Positions 1 through 6,366 of a stretch of 64,000 bases of DNA are shown here, one piece after another. Source of the DNA: Bacillota bacterium (GTDB taxonomy: Bacteria > Bacillota > Clostridia > Oscillospirales > Ruminococcaceae); assembly GCA_023457355.1 (NCBI GenBank), contig JAEWLW010000035.1, positions 1 through 64,000 of the forward strand, given 5' to 3'. Each line of letters opens with the position of its first letter. Within the stretch, counting starts at the first letter, position 1. Both the position numbers and the translations under genes were made by a program. Below the pieces are notes generated by a model that was not told the DNA's origin, made no database searches, and saw only the letters and a list, made by a program, of their open reading frames with translations.

Positions 1-311
1 TAAAGACGGCTGGTGCCCAGTCCGTATTTTTTCGCGGTGCAGACTGAACCGCAGCTCGGGCAGGTATAATGGCCGTTGTGCTGCGGCATTTTGTCCAGCA
101 CATGCTGCTTCTGGCAATGGGTGCAAAAGCCGTAATAAACGGTGGATTTTGTACCGCACAGCAGGTCCTCCAAGGTGCTGACCGCTTTGCCGCGGCGGTA
201 GAACAGATAACGGCTGTGCGGCAGGGCCATGTCCCGGATTTGCTGTTCAATGTCGGCGGGCAGCTTTGGCCACCCGCGAATGATTTCATCAACCTCAAAT
301 TGTGTCACCAT
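1..311 (-). CDS. PcfJ-like conjugative element protein, 3' end outside window
   Basis: Reading the minus strand from an ATG at 311 gives an open frame that runs off the left edge after about 103 codons, so only the N-terminus is visible. It holds two CxxC pairs (FCTHC near residue 63 and TCPSC near residue 86), a zinc-ribbon-like arrangement seen in the N-terminal part of PcfJ-type proteins of Firmicutes conjugative elements. A GAGGGGG ribosome site lies 7 bases before the start. The PcfK-like gene ends 14 bases upstream, the usual PcfK-PcfJ order. The biochemical role of PcfJ is unknown; the assignment rests on the cysteine pattern and the neighbour. Confidence 0.6.
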   Translation of the reverse strand, partial: MVTQFEVDEIIRGWPKLPADIEQQIRDMALPHSRYLFYRRGKAVSTLEDLLCGTKSTVYYGFCTHCQKQHVLDKMPQHNGHYTCPSCGSVCTAKKYGLGTSRL

Positions 312-325
312 GGCGCGTCCCCCTC

Positions 326-592
326 TCACAACAGGTCCAGTAGATTAATAACCGTATCGGCAGCCAGCTGCGGTTCCGGTTCGATGGTCAGGCCGTAAAA
401 TTCGCGGATGATTCGTTCGGCCACTGAGGGAACCACGCAGGCAAAATTGCCTTTGCGGTGCTTGTCGGCGTATGCCTTTATCTTCTTTTCACAGTTGGCT
501 AAACTCATTTCCGGTACGTCGAGATCCTGCGCGACCAATTCCGCGCTGTGCGGTTCGCTGCGACATATGTCCTTTAGCTGCTCCCCCACCAT
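326..592 (-). CDS. PcfK-like / AcrIIA9-family small protein
   Basis: An 88-residue protein starting MVGEQLKDICRSEP, with the segments SAELVAQDLDVPEMSL and AYADKHRKGNFACVVP followed by IIREFYGL. This pattern matches, from memory, small proteins found beside PcfJ in integrative conjugative elements and often annotated as PcfK-like or Cas9-inhibitor AcrIIA9-family. The frame stays open upstream to 661, but those codons are antisense to the IclR remnant and look accidental, so the ATG at 592 is preferred. Only a modest GAGGAAGG site lies upstream, about 15 bases away, so the true 5' end may have been altered by the junction at about 593-625. Anti-Cas9 activity is not implied by the sequence alone. 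Confidence 0.5.
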   Translation of the reverse strand: MVGEQLKDICRSEPHSAELVAQDLDVPEMSLANCEKKIKAYADKHRKGNFACVVPSVAERIIREFYGLTIEPEPQLAADTVINLLDLL

Positions 593-621
593 CCAGACGG
601 GGGAGCCTTCCTCGCCCCAGC

Positions 622-822
622 ACCGAAAGCGGACCCGAGGGCGTTTCATCCATCTCGGCACCGATTCTCGGGCGGGATGGCGAGGTGTTCGGCGCCCTGA
701 CGCTGCAGGGTCCGGCCGCCCGTTTTTGTGATGACCGGCTGGAGGAAAAAATTACAGCCGTACTGGAAACGGCCCAGAAGCTGTCCCATGAAATGCAGCA
801 GGCATTTTTGCTGGACCATTAA
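622..822 (+). pseudogene. IclR-family regulator, C-terminal remnant
   Basis: The frame ending at the TAA at 820-822 encodes the end of an IclR effector-binding domain: GVSSISAPILGRDGEVFGAL, then a helix-rich tail with EEKITAVLETAQKLSHEM. Only about 66 residues resemble the family. The N-terminal winged helix and most of the ligand domain are missing, and the frame upstream of about 622 turns into low-quality sequence antisense to the PcfK-like gene. The remnant sits 14 bases before the EIIA gene, which suggests it once regulated that locus. It cannot bind DNA in this form. The start coordinate is the approximate edge of recognisable homology, not a start codon. Confidence 0.6.
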
Positions 823-836
823 AAGGAGGAATTTCC

Positions 837-1251
837 ATGGTTGGAATTGCACTGATCAGTCACGGCCATTTCGCCGAAGGCGTGCTGGAGGCAGCAGAGA
901 TGATGTTTGGGGACGCGTCCCGGCAGGTTGCAGCACTGGGCCTCGCAAAGGACGAGAATCCCGACGATTTTGCACAAAGGCTCGGTGGGCGATCAAACAG
1001 TTGAATACGGCGACGGGGTCATTATCCTGGCGGACCTGCTGGGCGGCACACCGTGCAACAAAGCGGCACCGTTTGCCGGTGACCAGGTTCGGATTGTTAC
1101 CGGTATGCACCTGGTGATGCTTCTGGATATCCTCGGCTCCCGCGAGGCGGGCGAGCCGTTTGACATGACGCGCGCATTGGAGGCAGCCCACAGTGGGATA
1201 GCCGACTACAACGCGCTGCTCGAAGAAGAAGAGCGCGACGAGATTCTGTAA
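837..1251 (+). pseudogene. PTS mannose-family EIIA domain protein, frameshifted
   Basis: An ATG at 837 follows AAAGGAGG by 6 bases and opens GIALISHGHFAEGVLEAAEM, with the His that EIIA-Man proteins phosphorylate. The frame stops at 987-989... the next frame continues as GDGVIILADLLGGTPCNKAA and ends at 1251. Comparing the spacing with E. coli ManX, the gap is explained by one extra base (or two missing) between about 975 and 1015. Whole, it would be about 138 residues, the normal size of a lone EIIA-Man domain. No IIB, IIC or IID gene is nearby. Together with the broken IclR remnant upstream it looks like a decaying locus, but a single sequencing error could also explain it. Confidence 0.65.
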
Positions 1252-1295
1252 GCATCCTGCATGATGGCGGGATGTGCCGCGCTAAAAGAAAGCAA

Positions 1296-1333
1296 GGGAG
1301 GCCGGGCGAATACCGCCTGGCCTCCCTGTTTTA
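1296..1333 (+). terminator. Rho-independent terminator after EIIA
   Basis: GGGAGGCCGGGCG (1296-1308) pairs with CGCCTGGCCTCCC (1313-1325) around a 4-5 base loop and is followed by TGTTTTAT. It lies 45 bases after the EIIA stop codon. Confidence 0.8.
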
Positions 1334-1453
1334 TGTGCAGGAAAGTGTGTTTGCGCAAAGTGTACCTGTGCTTGAGTATCGGCAGGCTGCAAACGGGCGG
1401 CATTTCAACCGCTTGTACGGCTTTAGGCCCCCGCCCCCAAACGGCTGCCCGAA

Positions 1454-2206
1454 CTAAATGCTATAATCGCTATAGGGCAGTATGCGCGATAAAAACTGCC
1501 GGGTTCGCTCCTGCTGGGGCTTAAACAGAATTTCTTGCGGCGAACCCTCTTCAACGATGACGCCGCCGTCCATAAAGACGATATGGTTGGCAACATCCTG
1601 CGCAAACGACAGTTCATGGGTTACCACAACCATCGTCGTGCCCTCCTGTGCTAACTGTTTCATGACCACAAGCACTTCGTTTATCAATTCAGGGTCAAGG
1701 GCCGAAGTGGGCTCGTCGAACAAAATGACATCCGGATTAACGGCAACCGCGCGCGCAATGCCTACGCGTTGCTGCTGCCCGCCTGAAAGCTGCGAAGGGT
1801 AGTAGTCATACCGGTTGGAGAGCCCGACCTTATCCAGGCAACGTTTGCCGATTTCAACCGCTTCGGCTTTAGGTATCTTCCGCCCGATAATCAGCCCCGC
1901 AGTCACATTTTCAAGTGCGGTTCTGTTGGCAAACAGGCTATAGTTCTGAAAAACAAAAGCGGTACGCTTGCGTGCGGCAGTAATTTCCGCAGAGCCGGCG
2001 CGGTGCGCATCCACCGAAAAATCGCCAAAGTCAATCCGCCCCTTATCGGCGCGCTCTAAAAAGTTTATGCAGCGCAAAAAAGTGGTTTTTCCGGAGCCGG
2101 AAGGCCCAAGGATAACGACCACGTCGCCCTTTTTCACCTGGATGCTGACGCCCTTAAGCACTTCGTTGCGGTTAAACGATTTATGAATATCCGTGATTTC
2201 AAGCAT
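1454..2206 (-). CDS. Polar amino acid ABC transporter ATP-binding protein
   Basis: A 250-residue ATPase of the HisP/GlnQ/TcyN class that powers uptake of a polar amino acid. It has the Walker A GPSGSGKTT near residues 34-42, the Q-loop region VFQNYSLF, the signature LSGGQQQRVGIARA and Walker B ILFDEPTSALDPE, so it should be active. It is the last gene of a minus-strand run (methyltransferase, binding protein, two permeases, ATPase) and starts 14 bases after the upstream permease. Two different permeases with a single ATPase resemble the Bacillus tcyJKLMN cystine system, but the substrate cannot be fixed from the ATPase alone. Confidence 0.93.
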   Translation of the reverse strand: MLEITDIHKSFNRNEVLKGVSIQVKKGDVVVILGPSGSGKTTFLRCINFLERADKGRIDFGDFSVDAHRAGSAEITAARKRTAFVFQNYSLFANRTALENVTAGLIIGRKIPKAEAVEIGKRCLDKVGLSNRYDYYPSQLSGGQQQRVGIARAVAVNPDVILFDEPTSALDPELINEVLVVMKQLAQEGTTMVVVTHELSFAQDVANHIVFMDGGVIVEEGSPQEILFKPQQERTRQFLSRILPYSDYSI

Positions 2207-2220
2207 TTAAATTCCCCCCA

Positions 2221-2931
2221 TCACACGGTGTGCGGCTTACGGTAAACGCCCAGTCGGCGTTCGGCGAATGAAAAGAGAAGCTGGGTCAGTGAACACACCA
2301 GAATATAGATAATAAAGATATCGAGATAGGATTCTATGTAGTTATAGCCATAGGCGGCCTGCACCTTGGCAATTGCGGTGATATCCTTAACCGTCATGAT
2401 AAAGGCAAGCGAGGTGGCTTTTATCACATTGACAGTAAGGCTGCAAATATTGGGCAGGGCAGAAACCAGCGCCTGCGGAATAATAAATTGTAAATAAGCC
2501 TGCGGGGTGGAAATGCCCACCGAATGCGCCGCCTCCAGTTGGCCCCGGTCCACGGTTTGCAGCGCCGAACGGAAAATCTCTGTCAATGCCGCCGCCGAGC
2601 TGATGGCGAACACAATAACAGCGTATAATAGTGGATTGATGGAAAACACATCTATGCCGGGGGCAAACTGCTTGCTGAGTTTGTTGAGTATGCTGGGCAT
2701 CAGGCTGTATACGATGAGAATTTGCAGAACCATCGGCGTCCCGCGTATCAGCGAGACAAAAACCGTTACCAGCCTGCCGACCACCTTTGTGCGATAAATT
2801 TTAGCCAGTGCCATATAAAACGCAATGGGGAACGCCAAAGCCAGCGACGCCAGGGTGATAAACAGCGTTGTCGGTACGCCGGTCAGCGCCAGAGAAAAGG
2901 TATCAATCATGTAGGAAATGTTTAATTCCAT
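2221..2931 (-). CDS. Amino acid ABC transporter permease (second)
   Basis: A 236-residue inner-membrane permease of the His/Glu/Gln/Arg/opine family with about five hydrophobic segments. The EAA-type loop that docks the ATPase reads QLEAAHSVGISTPQAYLQFI near residues 135-155. RGTPMVLQILIVYSL, typical of this family, lies near residue 65. The ATG at 2931 follows AAGGAGG by 7 bases and begins 12 bases after the first permease stops, so the two are co-translated and probably form a heterodimeric channel. Confidence 0.92.
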   Translation of the reverse strand: MELNISYMIDTFSLALTGVPTTLFITLASLALAFPIAFYMALAKIYRTKVVGRLVTVFVSLIRGTPMVLQILIVYSLMPSILNKLSKQFAPGIDVFSINPLLYAVIVFAISSAAALTEIFRSALQTVDRGQLEAAHSVGISTPQAYLQFIIPQALVSALPNICSLTVNVIKATSLAFIMTVKDITAIAKVQAAYGYNYIESYLDIFIIYILVCSLTQLLFSFAERRLGVYRKPHTV

Positions 2932-2943
2932 CGGGCCGCCTCC

Positions 2944-3648
2944 TTACGCCGCTATGTGCTTTTTGCCTTTTGAAAAGCGCCGTTCAATCCCTCCGAACAG
3001 CTGCTCGATAATCAGGGTCATTGTCCAGTAGATCATCGTCAGCGCCAGATAAGTTTCCAGTGAGTAAGCGCCAAAGTTGCGCGCAATAATCAGGGTGCCC
3101 TGCCCCATGACGTCGATTAGCCCAATGGTATAGGCCAGCGAACCGTCCTTCATCAGGTTTATCAGCGCGTTGCCAAAGTTGGGCAGCGCAACGGCGGTTG
3201 CCTGCGGTAGGACGATATAAAAAAACGCCTGCGCTTCGCTCAGCCCCACACTGACGGCCGCTTCACGCTGCCCGGGCTCAATCGAAAGGTAGGCGCTGCG
3301 CATCAGTTCCGCCATAGGTGCGGCAAACAAAAGTGTAAAAGAGATCAGGACAAAAATACCGTTATGTATGCTGTTGATGTTGACGCCTGAAAGCGACAGC
3401 ACCAGCTTAGGCAGGCCGTAATAAACGATAAACAGCAGAACGATGGGCGGTGTGCAGCGCAAAACGCCGATATAAACATCCGCCAGCGGGCTGAATATGC
3501 GGTGACGGAATATGCGTGCTCTTGCCAGAAAGAACCCCAGCAGTGTGCCCAGAACAACGACGCAGAGCATGACGCCGAGTGTGACCGATAAATAGGGCAG
3601 CAGGCGGGGCATAACCTCTAAAATATACGATGGCTTGAATGGCCTCAA
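2944..3648 (-). CDS. Amino acid ABC transporter permease (first)
   Basis: A 234-residue permease of the same family as its downstream neighbour, with five or so membrane spans, RCTPPIVLLFIVYYG in place of the usual RGTP motif, and the ATPase-docking loop GQREAAVSVGLSEAQAFFYI. The start is a TTG at 3648: GGGAGG lies 9 bases upstream, and the reading frame begins RPFKPSYILEVMPRLL. A strong stem-loop separates it from the binding-protein gene, which would let the binding protein be made in excess. Confidence 0.91.
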   Translation of the reverse strand: MRPFKPSYILEVMPRLLPYLSVTLGVMLCVVVLGTLLGFFLARARIFRHRIFSPLADVYIGVLRCTPPIVLLFIVYYGLPKLVLSLSGVNINSIHNGIFVLISFTLLFAAPMAELMRSAYLSIEPGQREAAVSVGLSEAQAFFYIVLPQATAVALPNFGNALINLMKDGSLAYTIGLIDVMGQGTLIIARNFGAYSLETYLALTMIYWTMTLIIEQLFGGIERRFSKGKKHIAA

Positions 3649-3693
3649 AACAAAAACCTCCCTGCAAGAAGTGAATGCGGTTTTAGGGCAGAA

Positions 3694-3718
3694 CTCCCCC
3701 GTTTTTAAGGCGGGGGAG
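3694..3718 (-). other. Intercistronic stem-loop after binding-protein gene
   Basis: CTCCCCCG (3694-3701) and CGGGGGAG (3711-3718) form an 8-bp G/C stem between the binding-protein and permease genes. There is no T-run on the minus strand, so mRNA stabilisation or partial attenuation is more likely than full termination. Confidence 0.6.
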
Positions 3719-3737
3719 ATTCCTTAAGGAGGAGGCG

Positions 3738-4628
3738 CTATTGAATATAGGCAAAGATATCTTCGCCGAAATATTCCTGCGAAAGCCTTTCGATGGTGCC
3801 GTTTTCACGCAGCGTCAGGACAGCCGCGTCATAAGCATCGGCAAAGGCCTGGTCGTTCTTATTAAAGACGGGAAAGGTGGGAATCGCACGGTAAGGTACA
3901 TAAGCCAGCTTTTCGGCAAGGTCTTTGTAAGGGGCGTCCGGCTCCAGCACATTGCTCTGGTAAGAGAGCTTAATGTTAAAATAAGCGTCGTAGCGGCCTT
4001 CAAGCACCCAGGTGTAAGCATCTGAAACCTGAAAATTTTCAGATGCAACCAGTTGAACCTGATTATCGGGGTGGCTTTTATTGTAATCTTCCACGATCGC
4101 CCACTGCGCGTTCTGGGGGGCAATTGGCACCAGCTTGCCGCTGAACTTGGCAAACGATTCCATGTCCTTAATCTCATCGGCATTTTCAGACCGGAAGGTC
4201 AGCCCGATAATGCTGGCAGCGATGTAATTTTGGGGAAAAACATATTTCTGCGCGCGCTCCTCAGTGTACCAGGCGCCTTTTACGCCGACATTGTATTTGC
4301 CGGTTTCAACACCGATAAGTAGGTCGTCGTCGGTGGTAGGCACGTATTCAAACGCGTACTGGGGCAGCAGCTCGTCAACCGCCATCAGAACTTTGACCTC
4401 GAAGCCGTCCGATTCGCCTTTTTCATTCACAAAATCGTAGGGCACATAGGTTTGGGTGTGCGCAACCTTAACCTTGGTGACGGTTGCTGCGGCTGAGGAA
4501 GCGGGGACGGCTGAAGCGGATGCAGCGGACGCCGCAGACGGGGCCGCCGTGACGGAAGCGCAGCCGGTAAAAACAGTGATTATGGCGCCGGCAGCGGCAA
4601 GTGCGGAATATTTAAAAGCTTTTTTCAT
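3738..4628 (-). CDS. Amino acid ABC transporter substrate-binding lipoprotein
   Basis: A 296-residue family 3 extracellular solute-binding protein. The ATG at 4628 follows GGAG by 9 bases and opens a lipoprotein signal peptide ending TVFTGC, so the mature protein is anchored at the Cys near residue 23. An Ala/Ser-rich linker follows, then the bilobed domain (AHTQTYVPYDFVNEKGESDG; YNVGVKGAWYTEERAQKY; GRYDAYFNIKLSYQ). It captures substrate for the two permeases downstream. The frame extends five codons further upstream but without a ribosome site. The ligand is unknown; the Cys-rich leader upstream makes a sulfur amino acid the best guess. Confidence 0.92.
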   Translation of the reverse strand: MKKAFKYSALAAAGAIITVFTGCASVTAAPSAASAASASAVPASSAAATVTKVKVAHTQTYVPYDFVNEKGESDGFEVKVLMAVDELLPQYAFEYVPTTDDDLLIGVETGKYNVGVKGAWYTEERAQKYVFPQNYIAASIIGLTFRSENADEIKDMESFAKFSGKLVPIAPQNAQWAIVEDYNKSHPDNQVQLVASENFQVSDAYTWVLEGRYDAYFNIKLSYQSNVLEPDAPYKDLAEKLAYVPYRAIPTFPVFNKNDQAFADAYDAAVLTLRENGTIERLSQEYFGEDIFAYIQ

Positions 4629-4656
4629 ACGATACAACTCCAATCAATTGTCGGCT

Positions 4657-5652
4657 TTAAAGAGCCGCGGCTTTGCTGCGCACCCAATTAAGGCGTTCAA
4701 GGGCAATATCGCCGGGGATGGTGCAGTCGGCACCCAGTATAACGCCGGTTTTTCCGGACCCGGCAATCAACTTTTCTGTTTCCAGCTCAACGGCTTCCTT
4801 GCTGCCTGCATAAAGCACCCCGTCGGCTGTGTTATCAAAGCCGCCAATGACCGCGCGTCCGCCGAACAGGCGCTTACCCTCGGCAAGGCTGACCCCTTCG
4901 ACCACAACAGCCCAGTTGATTACCTTGGCGGCGTAGCCGGTGTAAAGCGAGAGATCGTTACGGCTGCCCTTGTAGCCGCAGATATGTAAGATGTTTAAAT
5001 CGCTCGCGGTGTTTGCCGCATCGAGCACTTTTATTTCGCTCGGGGCAATAATCTCGCGGTATAGTTCGGGTGTCACCCGCGGGTCCTGCACATTTTGAAC
5101 GCTCAGATAAATGCCGTCGGCACCGCCTTCTTGAATCACCTTTTGTGAAAGGGTGGCGAGGTCCTGCGCGATAACGTCGAGCACATAGGCGAGTGCCTCT
5201 TTATCCTGCGTTATGAAATCGGCGATGCGCGTATTGCCCACCGGACGCCCCAACGCAAATTTGAGGTATGTGGCAGGGGCAAATATATTATAAAAGGTTG
5301 CAATGTCCTGGCCAAAGGCTTCGGTCAGCCTGCGCACATGGGCGACCTGCTGTGCAATCCAGGGATGACCGGCACCCACCGGCTGAATATTTTTGAGCTC
5401 GGAAATACTCGTGATATTTTGCAGCTGTTCATTGGGGTACCCGAAAAAGCCGTCACTCATCAGTTTAATAAAATCAGGCGAAAATTCATTAAAGAACTTT
5501 AGGTGGCCGTTAAAATTTGTCTCGATAATGGCGGGGTTTTTAAGGCCCTCGCTAAAATCGTCTTCGTTGGCAAAATGGAACCAGAATCCGACGGGTACAC
5601 GCTCGGTAGTTTTATTGTTAAAGGCGTCGATAACCAGTTGTTTCTTAGACAT
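4657..5652 (-). CDS. Uroporphyrinogen decarboxylase (URO-D) family methyltransferase
   Basis: A 331-residue protein of the URO-D fold, closer in style to corrinoid/thiol methyltransferases (MtaA/MtbA type) than to heme HemE: it has GFWFHFANEDDF near the N-terminus, LHICGYKGSRNDL near residue 225 (an H-x-C pair of the kind that binds zinc in methyltransferases) and a GGFDNT/ILGADCTIPGDI C-terminal part. HemE would be expected among heme genes, which are absent. It is the first large gene of the amino acid transporter operon, 28 bases ahead of the binding protein. Its ribosome site (GGGAG, 8 bases before the ATG) can pair with the upstream leader sequence. A role in demethylating or methylating the imported compound is inference. 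Confidence 0.8.
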   Translation of the reverse strand: MSKKQLVIDAFNNKTTERVPVGFWFHFANEDDFSEGLKNPAIIETNFNGHLKFFNEFSPDFIKLMSDGFFGYPNEQLQNITSISELKNIQPVGAGHPWIAQQVAHVRRLTEAFGQDIATFYNIFAPATYLKFALGRPVGNTRIADFITQDKEALAYVLDVIAQDLATLSQKVIQEGGADGIYLSVQNVQDPRVTPELYREIIAPSEIKVLDAANTASDLNILHICGYKGSRNDLSLYTGYAAKVINWAVVVEGVSLAEGKRLFGGRAVIGGFDNTADGVLYAGSKEAVELETEKLIAGSGKTGVILGADCTIPGDIALERLNWVRSKAAAL

Positions 5653-5657
5653 ATCAT

Positions 5658-5742
5658 TTGCTCCCTTTTATCTGTAATTTTGAGTGCCAACCGTGCTGCG
5701 CATCAACACATTCGACAAGTCGGCGTACAACAGCGGGAGCAA
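5658..5742 (-). promoter_or_regulatory. Leader/anti-Shine-Dalgarno pairing segment
   Basis: On the minus strand the bases TTGCTCCC (5742-5735), spanning part of two consecutive Cys codons of the leader peptide, are perfectly complementary to GGGAGCAA (5665-5658), the ribosome-binding site of the methyltransferase gene. Eight contiguous base pairs would close the site. A ribosome halted on the Cys codons would block the pairing and expose the site. This is the layout of translational attenuation; the pairing is seen directly, the mechanism is inferred. Confidence 0.5.
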
Positions 5743-5789
5743 CAATAGAGGCGAACAGATTTGCAGGCGGTCGCTGACTTGTTTTTCAT
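5703..5789 (-). CDS. Cys-rich leader peptide (28 aa), candidate regulatory uORF
   Basis: A short minus-strand frame of 28 codons: ATG at 5789-5787, stop TGA at 5705-5703. AGGAGG lies 8 bases before the ATG, a better site than that of most genes here. The peptide has seven cysteines, six of them in the segment CCSRCCTPTCRMC... at its end, with the run YCCSRCCTPTC at about residues 15-25. It ends 50 bases before the methyltransferase start. It resembles no known domain. Its composition and position suggest a leader whose translation senses charged tRNA-Cys for the downstream transporter operon. A tiny metal-binding or other functional peptide is the alternative. Confidence 0.55.
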   Translation of the reverse strand: MKNKSATACKSVRLYCCSRCCTPTCRMC

Positions 5790-5841
5790 AGAACAATCCT
5801 CCTGTAATACATATAATATATATATGATTAGTATGAAAAAG

Positions 5842-5870
5842 ATGCTACCACTTAGACCGGCAATTGTCAA
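5842..5870 (-). promoter_or_regulatory. Candidate sigma-A promoter of leader/ABC operon
   Basis: On the minus strand TTGACA (5870-5865) and TAGCAT (5847-5842) are 17 bases apart, predicting transcription from near 5835, about 45 bases before the leader ATG. The -35 is perfect and the -10 matches 4 of 6 positions. AT-rich TATATT-like sequences nearer the leader offer an alternative. Confidence 0.45.
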
Positions 5871-5957
5871 TATGTTTTTTAGTTTTTGTCTGACTGATCA
5901 AATGCAAACAGAACTGCATTATGAGCGGGCACAGATTTTGCGGCCTTTTGCAGTGCT

Positions 5958-6122
5958 AAGGAACCGCTGATTTAATCCATGCGCAGTTTACCAGCGGCTA
6001 ATTTCGCGTCTGACTGTGTTAAAAAACAGCCATAAGCGCCAGCTTTATGTCCGCTTTTTGCCTTGTCAGCCACAAAATTCTCTTGCCGTTAACCCGCCCC
6101 TGAATTAATCAGAGGCTCCCTA
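5958..6122. repeat. R1 dispersed repeat, copy A (MITE-like)
   Basis: About 165 bp, nearly identical to 27832-27995. The ends are imperfect inverted repeats: AAGGAACCGCTGATTTAAT at the left and, on the opposite strand, TTAGGGAGCCTCTGATTAAT at the right. It has no open frame of note. The repeat fills most of the space between the Cys-leader promoter and the sensor kinase gene. No clear target duplication was seen. Confidence 0.75.
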
Positions 6123-6366
6123 ACAGTACCCCGTGGATGATCTTATTGAGATTTGACGCCTGATTTTTGCCGCCGCCACATCAAATTTTTTCTTTATGGT
6201 AACCCGTGGTAAGGCCGTCAACAGGATGCCGTTCCGTCTTCTTAAACTGTTTCCTTATCGCGTTTTAAAATTTTCTGTTTTCCGTGCTGCTTTGTTAATG
6301 CGGGCTTTACAGAAGGCCGGACGTTGGGTTATGATGAACAAAGAAAAATGCGGCGGGGGAGAGCGC

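Noticed and set aside
5658..5870. A T-box or SAM riboswitch ahead of the amino acid transporter operon
   Set aside because: No T-box bulge sequence, no specifier-terminator layout and no SAM core; the leader peptide explains the region better.
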